This document shows, one piece after another, positions 36,897 through 45,500 of a stretch of DNA of 64,000 nucleotides (position 1 is its first letter; each line of letters starts with the position of its first letter). Where the stretch lies: positions 37,106 through 101,105 of the forward strand of contig CAWDYA010000003.1 of the NCBI GenBank assembly GCA_963806495.1, read 5' to 3'. The notes beneath the pieces are model-generated. The model saw only the letters and a program-made list of their open reading frames with translations, was not told the DNA's origin and made no database searches. The stretch is from CAWDYA01 sp963806495 (GTDB taxonomy: Bacteria > Acidobacteriota > Polarisedimenticolia > JACPZX01 > DASXTC01). The position numbers and the translations under genes are program-made.

Positions 36897-38838
36897 TGCC
36901 CGAAGACGACGGGAAGACGACCCGGCACAGCCTCGAGTCGATCCGCGCGCAGCTGCGGGACCTCGGCTATCTGAAGGGCCCGCTGTCGGGATGGGTCGCC
37001 ACCGGCCGCGGCGGCCCCTCGTCGCTGCTGCGCCTCAACCTTGCCGCCAGCCTGCGCGTCGGAATCGTCGGCGGCCCGCTGCTCGGCGTGCCGGCGGCGC
37101 TGGCGGTGGCCGTGGCCAACCGGCCTCACTTCTCGAACCCGCGCGACTTCCTCCTGCTGGCGCTGTACCTGTCGGGCGCGCTGGGGCTGACGCTGCTGAT
37201 CCTGGAGTTCCTCACCGAGGCGACACTCGCCTTCCTCGCGCGCAAGGGGGTGGTGCTCGTCGGTGCCGTCGAGCGCCTGGCCGGACGGGTCGGCCTGCTG
37301 TTCGGCGCCGCGGCGACGCTGTATCTCGCCTCGCTGTTTCGTGGAGGACGCGTGGCAACCGCCGGCGCCGAGGGGTGGGCATCCGGGATTCCCGCCTGGC
37401 TCGGCTGGGGGGCCGCGCTGGTGGCGGCGCTGGCGATCGGGCACGTCATCGGAAGGCTGACCCGTCTCGGCTCGCTCATCTCGCTGGCCGCCGCGGGGGT
37501 CCATCTGCGCGAGCCCGGCCGGCCCGGCGGCGGGCCGCGCCGGCAGCGTGCCGGAGCGGCGGTGCTGTTCGGCGGGCTGCTGCTGGCGGCCGCCGGGTAC
37601 ACGATCTTCGCGCCGTCGGCCGCGCCCCGGACGGCCTGGAGCGATCCCGCCTTCGCGCCGCAGCCGGCCGTCGGGAGGCTGGTGCTGATCGGGATCGACG
37701 GGCTGAGCTCGGATCTGCTCGACCGGCTCCGCGCCCGCGGAGCCGTGCCGGCGATGGACCGCATCGCCCGCGAGGGGGCCCGGTACGATATCGAGGTCAC
37801 ACGCCCCCGCGTCCCGCCGGTCGTCTGGACCACGATCGCCACGGGGGAGCCGGCCAGCGAGCACGGCATCCTCGGCTACCAGGCCGACAAGGTGCCCGGC
37901 GTCGCCGCACCCGTGCAGGAGACCCAGGGAGAAGGACGGCTGGCTCTCTCGTTCCGCCTGCTGCTGCCCCCGATGAGCGCGGCGCGCTCGCCGGTCAGCT
38001 CGGGGCTGAGACGCTCGCGCGCCGTGTGGGAGATTCTCGCCGATGGCGGCGTCCGGACCGCCGCCGTGAACTGGTGGGCGACCTGGCCGGCGGTGGAGGG
38101 GGAGGGGATCGTCGTCAGCGAGCGGGCGCTGGCGCGTCTCGCCGCGGGCCTCGCGCCTGACCGGGATGTGGCGCCGCGCGACCTGCAGGCCGAGCTGGCC
38201 CGGCGCTTCGACGACGATTTGGAGCAGGCGCGAGCCGGGGCCGCGGAGTGGGACTCGACCCGGCGGACGAGATAGCGACCCGCGCCGCCGTGATCGACGG
38301 CTACCACGCGCTCGTCGCCCGGCGTCTGTATGCCGGCGGGCTGGCGGACGCCCTCTTCGTGTACCTGCCGGGTCTCGACATCGCGCGCGCGAAGCTTCGC
38401 GACGATCCGGCCGTCCCCGGTCCGGCGGTCTCGGCGCTCGCGCGCCAGATCGACGGCCATGTGGCGGCGCTGGCGGAGACGGCCGCTCCGGGCGACCTCC
38501 TGCTGATCATCGGCGACCCTGGACGCAGCCCCGCTCCGGACGACGGCACCGGCGTCCTGCTGGTGGACGGCGCGCGTGTCGTGCCCGGCCGGAGGGTCCG
38601 GCCCGCCCATCCGCTCGACATCGCCCCCACCGTGCTGGTCCTCGAAGGGTTCCCCCCGGCGCGCGACATGCCGGGACAGCCGATCATCGACTTCCTGCGG
38701 GCCGGCGACCCGGCGGCCCTCCTGCGCCCACCCGTGGACAGCTACGGACCCCGTCCGCCGCTGCCGGCCGGGGACGGGGTCGACCCGTTCGATCCGGAGG
38801 TGCTTGACCGGCTGAGGAGTCTCGGATATATCCAGTAG
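36896..38838 (+). CDS. Membrane-bound type I phosphodiesterase/alkaline-phosphatase-fold protein (one frame break)
   Basis: About 647 residues. The first ~240 residues contain several membrane helices. The extracytoplasmic domain opens with LVLIGIDGLSSDLLDRL, the metal-binding Asp of the type I phosphodiesterase family, then RPRVPPVVWTTIATGEPASEHGI with the nucleophile Thr and a conserved His. After a frame break near 38250 it continues (DEIATRAAVIDGYHAL) and ends PEVLDRLRSLGYI, a common end of this family. It overlaps the ispA stop (TGATG). The substrate is unknown; relatives cleave phosphodiesters or transfer phospho-groups to surface polymers. Confidence 0.8.
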
Positions 38839-38977
38839 AGAGTGCCCGACGACCGTGCGCCTGGCTTGGCGATTGTCGCCGCCGGCCGTGCGATATCGTT
38901 GAAAACGACCTGCCGGAGGGTCTCCGTGTCGTCCCGGGGGACCATTCGGGGGGGCCGGTCCCGGGCCGGGGTGGGAC

Positions 38978-39029
38978 CTGCCCGACAGCACCCGGCGGCC
39001 CGGGCGCACTGTCGTCGGGCAGTTTCTTT
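38978..39029 (+). terminator. Rho-independent-like terminator
   Basis: A perfect 9-base stem, CTGCCCGAC (38978-38986) with GTCGGGCAG (39014-39022), is followed by TTTCTTT. The loop is long and GC-rich. It separates the upstream phosphodiesterase gene from the RiPP operon. Confidence 0.65.
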
Positions 39030-39033
39030 GGCT

Positions 39034-39062
39034 TTGACGGTGTGGGTCTTTGAGGGTATATT
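39034..39062 (+). promoter_or_regulatory. Promoter of the RiPP operon
   Basis: TTGACG (39034-39039), exactly 17 bases, then TATATT (39057-39062), in a locally AT-richer stretch. It sits just after a terminator and about 40 bases before the first gene of the operon. This is one of the strongest promoter matches in the window. Confidence 0.75.
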
Positions 39063-39102
39063 CAGGCTGAATTTTCGACTGTAAGCGCCTGATTCCATTG
39101 AC

Positions 39103-39558
39103 ATGTCGGGGACTCCGGTCAGTCTGAAGGTGGAGAGTCTGGTCCGCGAGGTCCTCGAGGCCGAGGCGGGACGGGCCGTGTTCCGTGTCGCCAGCGGCAG
39201 CATGAGTCCCCGGCTGGTCGAGGGGGACAGGATCGTCGTCGAAAAGGTCTCGCCGCGGGCCCTGTGGCCCGGCGACGTGGTCGTGTTCAGGAGCGAGGCC
39301 GCAGGAATCGTCGTCCATCGGCTGATCTGGAGGGATCGTCCCTTCGGTCAGCCGTCGCATGTTTTCACGAGGGGTGACGCCCTCGACCGGCTGGATCGTT
39401 CGGTGCCGGTCGGCCACGTGATCGGTCGCGTGACGGGCGTCATGAGGGGGGAGGGCTTCGAGAACCTCACGAGGCCCGGTGATCGGCTCCGTTGTTTCGC
39501 CCTGGCGGCCGGCTACGGTTTCAGGCGCTGGCTGCGTCGTCTGAGGCGAGCACCATGA
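39103..39558 (+). CDS. S24/S26-family peptidase of the RiPP operon
   Basis: 151 residues. The signal-peptidase-like core is ASGSMSPRLVEGDRIVVEKV with the presumed nucleophile Ser33 followed by Met34. Then comes PGDVVVFRSE and VVHRLIW with His72-Arg73. The catalytic Lys of bacterial LepB is replaced by this His, as in SEC11-type and many RiPP-associated S24/S26 proteins. I see no clear membrane anchor at the N-terminus. Such proteins accompany HPr-kinase-like and PqqD-like genes in other peptide clusters, where a role in leader removal is assumed but not generally shown. Confidence 0.8.
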   Translation: MSGTPVSLKVESLVREVLEAEAGRAVFRVASGSMSPRLVEGDRIVVEKVSPRALWPGDVVVFRSEAAGIVVHRLIWRDRPFGQPSHVFTRGDALDRLDRSVPVGHVIGRVTGVMRGEGFENLTRPGDRLRCFALAAGYGFRRWLRRLRRAP

Positions 39559-39606
39559 CACCCGGTCCGGCACGGGCTGCCGGGGCGCACGGGAGGTCCC
39601 ATCGAG

Positions 39607-40590
39607 GTGAGTGCTTCAGTCTCCGGCAGGCCCGGCGCGATGACGTGTGAGGACTTCGTCCCCGACCGGTCGTACCACCAGGGCGCGCGCCGCTCTCCGG
39701 GAGCCGCCTCTCTGACGATCACCGTCGCCGGCGTCTCGGTCCGTCTCGAAGGGCTCGACGCGGAGCGAGACGGGACGCTGAGGCGGCGGTATGGCGTCTT
39801 CTGCGACGGGCCGCCCGGCGCGCCCGATATGGTGGTGCGTGTCAGCCTGGCCGGACGCCCCGGGTTTCTCCAGGTGCTGCGGGCCTCCGAGTACTACCGC
39901 GTCGACACACGCTGGGACGGCGACATGCTGCTGGCCTCCTCGTACGAGTGGGCCGGCTGGATCGATCCCGGGCGCAAGGAAGGCGGCCTGTCGCTCGCCG
40001 AGGTGACCCAGGTGGACGCCGCCGCGTTCGACCGCAGCGTGGAGAACTTCCTGAGGGTCGTCTACGCGCACCTGATGGTGGCCCGCGGCGGATTCGTGCT
40101 CCATTCGGCGGGGCTCGTGCGGCGGAATCGCGCCTGGCTCTTCTTCGGCCCGTCGGGGTCGGGCAAGACGACGGTCACCACGCTGACACCGGAGGCGCTC
40201 GTGCTGTCGGACGACCTGACGCTGGTGGTGCCGATGGCCGGCGGCGGCTACGGTGCCTGCAGCGTGCCGTTTCGTGGTGTCTTCGCGCCGCAGCCGAAGT
40301 CGATCGAGACCTATCCTCTGGCCGGGTTCTTCCGGCTGGTGCAGGACACGGAGGACCGCCTCGACCCGGTGTCCGGCGCCCGGGCGGTGGCGGAGCTGGT
40401 GGGGAGCCTGCCGTTCGTCACCGAGCGGCCCGAGTGGGCCGGGGCGGTGATGGACGCGGTGGCCGGAGCTGTTTCGAAAGTTCCGGTTTTTCGTCTCCAT
40501 TTTCGAAAAGACAGGACTTTTTGGCAGGTAATCGACGGGATGGTCCCGATTTTTGATGATTTTTCCGCAGTTCGAGGTATTAAGTCATGA
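39607..40590 (+). CDS. HPr-kinase-like ATPase of the RiPP operon
   Basis: 327 residues from GTG 39607, with GGGAGG upstream. The kinase core resembles HprK: FVLHSAGLV, Walker A FFGPSGSGKTT (181-189) and LVLSDDLTLV with Asp202-Asp203. The N-terminal ~150 residues are specific to the RiPP-linked branch. No HPr or PTS genes are near. In lasso peptide clusters, homologues phosphorylate the C-terminal Ser of the precursor (paeninodin type). Both precursors here end in Ser, so the same role is plausible. The TGA overlaps the ATG of the PqqD-like gene. Confidence 0.82.
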   Translation: MSASVSGRPGAMTCEDFVPDRSYHQGARRSPGAASLTITVAGVSVRLEGLDAERDGTLRRRYGVFCDGPPGAPDMVVRVSLAGRPGFLQVLRASEYYRVDTRWDGDMLLASSYEWAGWIDPGRKEGGLSLAEVTQVDAAAFDRSVENFLRVVYAHLMVARGGFVLHSAGLVRRNRAWLFFGPSGSGKTTVTTLTPEALVLSDDLTLVVPMAGGGYGACSVPFRGVFAPQPKSIETYPLAGFFRLVQDTEDRLDPVSGARAVAELVGSLPFVTERPEWAGAVMDAVAGAVSKVPVFRLHFRKDRTFWQVIDGMVPIFDDFSAVRGIKS

Positions 40591-40874
40591 CAGCAGAATC
40601 GGGCGGTGTTCCGCCTCGCAAGCACCCTCACGCAGCATCCAGGGTGTACGAAGGGGAGGCGTTCATCGTCCTGCCCGGAAGCGGCCAGATAAAGATCCTG
40701 AACGAGGTCGGCTCCCGGGTGTGGGAGTTGATAGACGGTACGCGGACGACGGACGACATCATCGGGCTCATCCTCGAGGAGTACGAAACCACTCCCGAGG
40801 CTGCCCGTGCCGATGTCACGGAGTTTCTTGACGAACTGAAGGCCAACGGCATGCTCGACGGGACGGGGGCCTGA
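40587..40874 (+). CDS. PqqD-like leader-peptide-binding protein
   Basis: 95 residues with the PqqD fold pattern: VYEGEAFIVLPGSGQIKILN, VGSRVWELIDGTRTTDDIIG and VTEFLDELKANGMLD. PqqD-type domains (RRE) hold the precursor leader and present it to the radical SAM enzyme. It is coupled to the kinase gene upstream by a four-base overlap and lies 16 bases before the radical SAM gene, so all three are probably made in fixed ratio. Confidence 0.9.
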   Translation: MTAESGGVPPRKHPHAASRVYEGEAFIVLPGSGQIKILNEVGSRVWELIDGTRTTDDIIGLILEEYETTPEAARADVTEFLDELKANGMLDGTGA

Positions 40875-40890
40875 AACGAAACGAGGCGAC

Positions 40891-41976
40891 ATGTCAGCGG
40901 AACCGACGCCCGGTAACACAAACGCATACGCCGAGTTGATCGCGCGGAGCTGGAACAAGGCCCTGCCGATGACGGCCCTGTGGGAAATCACCTATGCGTG
41001 CAACCACAAGTGCGCGTTCTGCTACAACTGCCCCCAGCGCGGCCGCCGCGAGCTGACGAAGGACCAGATCGTCTCGGGTCTGACGAAGATCGCCGACCTG
41101 GGCTGTGTCTTCCTGGTGCTCTCGGGAGGCGAGCCGCTCACCCGCCCGGATTTCTTCGACATCGCATGGGCCGGCAAGCGTCTCGGCTTCGCCCTCAGGA
41201 TCTACACAAACGGGTACCTGATCGACGAGATCGTGGCCCGCAAGATGAAAGAGCTGATGCCGTTCGAGATCGAGATCTCGTTCCATGGCGCGCGCCCCGA
41301 GACGATGGACAAGCTGACCGGGGTGCCCGGGTCGTTCGAGCGGGTGGTGCAGGGGATCAAGAACCTGCGCAAGCACGACCTCAAGGTCAACATGAAGTGC
41401 CCCATCACCAGATGGAACCAGTGGGAGCTGCGCGACCTGAAGGCGCTCGCCGAGAGCCTCGGCTGTCACGCGGAGTTCGATCCGGTCATCACGCCGCGCG
41501 ACGACGGTGACACCAGCCCGCTCGCGCTGCAGGCGGACCGCGAGTTCCTCGACAAGCTCTGGTCGCCGGAATACGCCGACCTGACGCACGAAGAAGTGCC
41601 CGTCCCGCGCAATGACACGACCATCCAGGCCAACTGCGGGACCGGCCGCTCCACGATCGCGCTCGACCCGTACGGCAACATCTATCCCTGTGTACAGTGG
41701 CGCCGGTCGGCCGGCCTCATCTCCGAGGTCGAGGATCTGCGCGCGCTCTGGAAGGAATCGCCCGTCCTGGAAGAGGTCAGGCGGATCGCACTGGAGATCC
41801 CCAGGACCACGCTCAAGACGTGCGAGTCGGGTGAGTTCTGTTCGTTCTGTCCGGGAGTCGCGGAGGTTCAGACCGGCGACCCGCGAAACATATATCCACA
41901 GGTGAAGATGACATCGGAGATTCGCAAGCAGAAGCACTCCGAGTTCCTGTCGATCCAGAGCAAGGATCCGTCTTAA
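40891..41976 (+). CDS. Radical SAM/SPASM-type RiPP maturase
   Basis: 361 residues. The SAM-binding 4Fe-4S motif is Cys37-x3-Cys41-x2-Cys44 (YACNHKCAFCYN), followed by LVLSGGEPLTRPDF (the GGE motif). The C-terminal SPASM-like region has Cys249 (NCGTGRSTIALDPYGNIYPC), Cys267, Cys311, Cys317 and Cys320, five ligands, fewer than in the best-known two-cluster SPASM enzymes. It resembles PqqE-type maturases, but no PqqA, PqqB or PqqC is near, so PQQ synthesis is not its role. It probably forms a carbon-carbon or thioether link in the peptides encoded just downstream. Confidence 0.92.
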   Translation: MSAEPTPGNTNAYAELIARSWNKALPMTALWEITYACNHKCAFCYNCPQRGRRELTKDQIVSGLTKIADLGCVFLVLSGGEPLTRPDFFDIAWAGKRLGFALRIYTNGYLIDEIVARKMKELMPFEIEISFHGARPETMDKLTGVPGSFERVVQGIKNLRKHDLKVNMKCPITRWNQWELRDLKALAESLGCHAEFDPVITPRDDGDTSPLALQADREFLDKLWSPEYADLTHEEVPVPRNDTTIQANCGTGRSTIALDPYGNIYPCVQWRRSAGLISEVEDLRALWKESPVLEEVRRIALEIPRTTLKTCESGEFCSFCPGVAEVQTGDPRNIYPQVKMTSEIRKQKHSEFLSIQSKDPS

Positions 41977-41983
41977 CACGTCC

Positions 41984-41999
41984 GGGAGCACGGGCTCCC
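41984..41999 (+). promoter_or_regulatory. Small hairpin before the first precursor gene
   Basis: GGGAGC-ACGG-GCTCCC between the radical SAM stop and the first precursor peptide, without a T-run. It could limit read-through or mark RNA processing so that peptide and enzyme are made at different levels. Confidence 0.3.
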
Positions 42000-42015
42000 A
42001 CATCTGGGGGGTTGC

Positions 42016-42132
42016 ATGAAGAAGACCTACGAGAAACCGGCGATCAAGCACTCCGAGCAGGTTGAGGCCCGTGCGGTCGCCTGCGCGAAGATGGACGACA
42101 ACGATTGCGGCGGAACGCCCCTGACCAGCTAG
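42016..42132 (+). CDS. RiPP precursor peptide 1 (38 residues)
   Basis: A 38-residue peptide starting MKKTYEKPAIKH, then EARAV at 17-21, Cys23, Lys25, Asp27, Cys31, and ending GGTPLTS. The G-rich run GGGGGG before the ATG may serve as the ribosome-binding site. It shares 25 of 38 positions with the second peptide; the N-terminal ten residues are identical. Short length, no membrane segment and position right after a PqqD-like/radical SAM pair support a leader (about 1-19) and core (about 20-38). I do not recognise a characterised family. No stop-flanking homopolymer suggests a frame error. Confidence 0.85.
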   Translation: MKKTYEKPAIKHSEQVEARAVACAKMDDNDCGGTPLTS

Positions 42133-42347
42133 TCCCGGTCCGTGGGCTGTTGGAAGCCGCGCTCGTTTGTTGTACTGTGTGGGTTTGCAGAAGGCAGCAA
42201 CAGAGTACCGGCTCGCTCCGCACGTGCAGTCAGGGCGTGCAGTCGAGCCAGCGCTCGTGGGAGACGGTCGACAGGGGTACAGGCACGGTTTGAGCCACAA
42301 AGCAGTGCAGTGCACACGGAGTGCACAGAGGAGGAGAGGCTAGCCCG

Positions 42348-42464
42348 ATGAAAAAGACCTACGAAAAACCGGCAATCGTTCATACCGAGGAGATCGAAGC
42401 TCGCGCGGTGCAGTGCACGAAGGCTGACAGCGTCGCCTGCGCGGGCGGTCCGATCACCAGCTAG
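42348..42464 (+). CDS. RiPP precursor peptide 2 (38 residues)
   Basis: The second precursor, starting MKKTYEKPAIVH, EARAV at 17-21, Cys23, Lys25, Asp27, Cys31 and ending GGPITS. A strong GAGGAGGAGAGG ribosome-binding site lies upstream, better than that of peptide 1. The 215-base gap between the two genes holds no other reading frame of note; it contains a GTGCAC inverted repeat. Conservation is strongest in residues 1-21 and at the two cysteines and Thr37-Ser38, while 22-36 varies, the usual leader/core contrast. Confidence 0.85.
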   Translation: MKKTYEKPAIVHTEEIEARAVQCTKADSVACAGGPITS

Positions 42465-42476
42465 AGATTGCACAGG

Positions 42477-42524
42477 TCCTTCCCACCCGGCGCCGGCTCC
42501 GCCGATGCGGATGGGAGGGAAGGA
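42477..42524 (+). terminator. Strong stem-loop after the second precursor
   Basis: TCCTTCCCACCC (42477-42488) pairs with GGGAGGGAAGGA (42513-42524) with a single mismatch. There is no T-run, so it may be an RNA-stabilising end or a partial terminator that keeps precursor messages abundant relative to the protease gene downstream. Confidence 0.45.
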
Positions 42525-42550
42525 ATCTGGCGCGACTGGACGGCAGGCCA

Positions 42551-45500
42551 ATGAGACGATTCGTCATACTCCTTGGTCTCACGGCTCTCGTCGCGCTGGG
42601 AAGCGACAGGGCCTTAACCGGGACCGCTGCTGCACCAGGTGGAGGGGACCTATGGCAGTTCCGGTTAAGGCTTTTCGCTCCTGAGCCACGCATCCAGGGC
42701 GACCCGTCCCATCCCGAATCGGGGTCGGGTCTCTCAATCCCCGGCTTCGGTCGAATAGACGTCGATCTCGGCCGAGCGGCTGCGGGCGGGCAGGTTCCGC
42801 TTCCGGTCAGGGTGGTGCGGGTAGCAATCCCCGAAGGGGCCGAGGTTCGTCTCGAGACGCTCCAGGCTCCGAAGCGTACGATGCGGGGATTGCGGCTAGG
42901 GCCGGAGGAGCCATCGGGCCGGGGGCGGCCGGGTGGCGGCACCGGACCCACCGCGGCAGCCGGGGAGACCCTTCCACCTCTCGAGGGGTACCCTCGCTTT
43001 CCGCTCGAGCCCGGCTCCGTTCCGATCCGTCTCGGCCAGACCGGATACTTCCGCTTCCAGAAGTTCGTCGAGGTGATCTACACGCCGGTGATCCCTGCCG
43101 TGGTGCAGGAGACCGGCCCTTTCCTCACGGACGTCGACTTCTACCAGAACGTCGAGGCCGATTCTCGTCGTCACCGGCGTGGACCCCGCCGCGCTCACGG
43201 CAACCGCAGGCTCCGGCGCTCCCGGCACGTATCCTGACCGCAACTTCGAGGATTCGTACCGGGCGGCCTTCGTCAACTACGAGCAGGGGAGAACCTTCCG
43301 GGTGGCCCGCGGCCGCAGCCGTCACGGCGCCCCCTCCCTGTCGGCGTCACCCGGCACCGTGGCGTCGCTGTCGGCCCCCGCTGCCGCGGCGATGACCTCG
43401 CCCTTCTCCAACGCAACGACGCCGGTGTACCGGATCGCGGTGGACACGACCGGCATCTACAGGCTCTCCCAGCCGTACCTGGTGGGCGCGGGAACCGGTG
43501 TGGCTCCCGGCCTGTCGGGCGTCGACCCGCGCACCTTCAGACTGCTCAACCACGGTGTGGAGGTGCCGATCCGGGTCGTGGGGGAGTCGGACGGGACGTT
43601 CGACCCGGCCGACTACGTGGAGTTCTACGGCGAGGGGCTGCTCGGCGAGCCGGCCGTCGTGCTCAACCTCGACCTGGACACGATCGGGCTGCCCGGATTC
43701 CCCGACATCTACCAGGCGAACGACGTCACCGACGAGAATATCTACTTCCTGTTCGGCGAGCCGGGCACCCGCTCGCGGATCCCGGACCTGCCCGGCGCTG
43801 TCAGCGGCATGCCGCTCGCTGGCGACTTCACCGCCACGGTGCGTCGCGAGTACAATACCGTCTTCGCGCCGCTCGGCGTGGGGGACCCGTTCTTCCAGTG
43901 GCCCCCGCTACGCTCCAACACCGGCACGTTCACCGCCGACCCGAATCTGCCCAACTGCGGCTACGTCAACCCGGGCGTCGACACCTCGGCCGGCTCGAAG
44001 TACATCGGCCCGGGCTTCCCCTCGGGTGACACGCACTACTGCCCCGCGTGCGACCTGAACCTGCCCGACGTCCTCTCGGTGAGCGACCCGGCCACGGTGC
44101 GCGTCGGCTGGCGCGGCGCGAGCGCCCTGAACGACAGCCCCGACCATCTGATCGTGGTGCAGATCGGAACCACGGCCGCCAACTCGGGCGCCCACTGCTT
44201 CGACAACGAGACGCTGTCCACGCAGAGCTTCACCGTCCCGCAGAGCGTCCTGATCGGTGCGGGCGCCTACATCGAGAGCCCGGGCCTGGCCGTCGATCCG
44301 AACCGCAAGGAGGGCGCCTATCTCGACTACATCGAGGTGGATTATCGCCGCGCGCTCAAGCTGCTCAACAACGAGTTGCGGCCCTCGTTCACGAACGTCG
44401 ACCATACCTACCACGTGGAGCGGTTCGCCACAGGCACCGCTTCCGACATGGTCGTGTACGACATCAGCCGATCGGTGGGCACCTCGACGGTCCCGTCGCC
44501 TCGGCGCGTCACCGGCGGAACCATCGCGGGGGGCTCGGGCAGCTTCACGCTCGACTTCTCGCTCGCGGCCGACGGCACGCTGCCGGGCGGACAGAAGCGC
44601 TCGTTCGCCATGGCCGGCTCCGGTGGATTCCACACGCCGGTGGCCGTGACCGAGGTGGGGCCCGACGATCTGCTCGACCCGGCCAACGAGGCGGACTACA
44701 TCGTCATCGGGCATCCCGATACGCTCGATCTCGGCCCTGCCAGCCCGTTCAACGCCTACCTCGCGCACCGCGCGGCAGACAGCGGGGTGACCACCCGGGT
44801 GGTGATGATCGAGGACATCTACAACCAGTTCAACGACGGGATCGAGTCGCCCGTGGCGCTGAAGACCTTTCTCTCGTACGCCTTCGACAACTGGAAGGGA
44901 CCCTCGGGCACGGCCGCGCCCCCGTCGTACGTGCTGCTCGTGGGCGACATCAGCCTCGACTACAAGAACGAGCTGAATCGCACGGAGTGGATCAACCAGG
45001 TGCCGACCTTCGTGCTGTACCAGGAGTCCTCGGTGCTGGCCTACTTCGCGTCCGACAACCAGATCGCCGCCTTCCGGGGCAACGACCGCCTGCCCGACAT
45101 CCACCTCGGGCGCGTGCCGGTGCGCACGCTGGCGGAGTCGAACGCCGTGTTCCAGAAGATGCTCGACTACGATACGAACCCGCCGTCAGGCTCGTGGAAG
45201 ACACACGGCGTCTTCATTGCCGACCAGGGCAAGAGCGTCCCCGAGACCGCGCAGTTCGAGAGCGTGCAGAGCGGTGTGGCGGATACGTATTTCGTCGCAC
45301 CGCTGTCGAACGAGAAGCTGTTCCTCGAGGACCCGAACTACGGCAACGGCACCGACACGGCGGCCTTCCGGCAGGCGATCATCGATCACTTCGACGCGGG
45401 CGCCGCGCTGACGTCGTATCTCGGCCACGGCTCGTTCTCGATCTGGGGCAACCTGGGCTACTTCGACATCAACGACGTGGATCTGCTCACAGCCAACGAC

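Noticed and set aside
39034..42464. A PQQ biosynthesis cluster
   Set aside because: A PqqD-like and a PqqE-like protein are present, but no PqqA with its Glu-Tyr pair, no PqqB and no PqqC.
39103..42464. A lasso peptide cluster
   Set aside because: The HPr-like kinase and PqqD-like protein are reminiscent, but there is no asparagine-synthetase-like cyclase and no transglutaminase-like protease.
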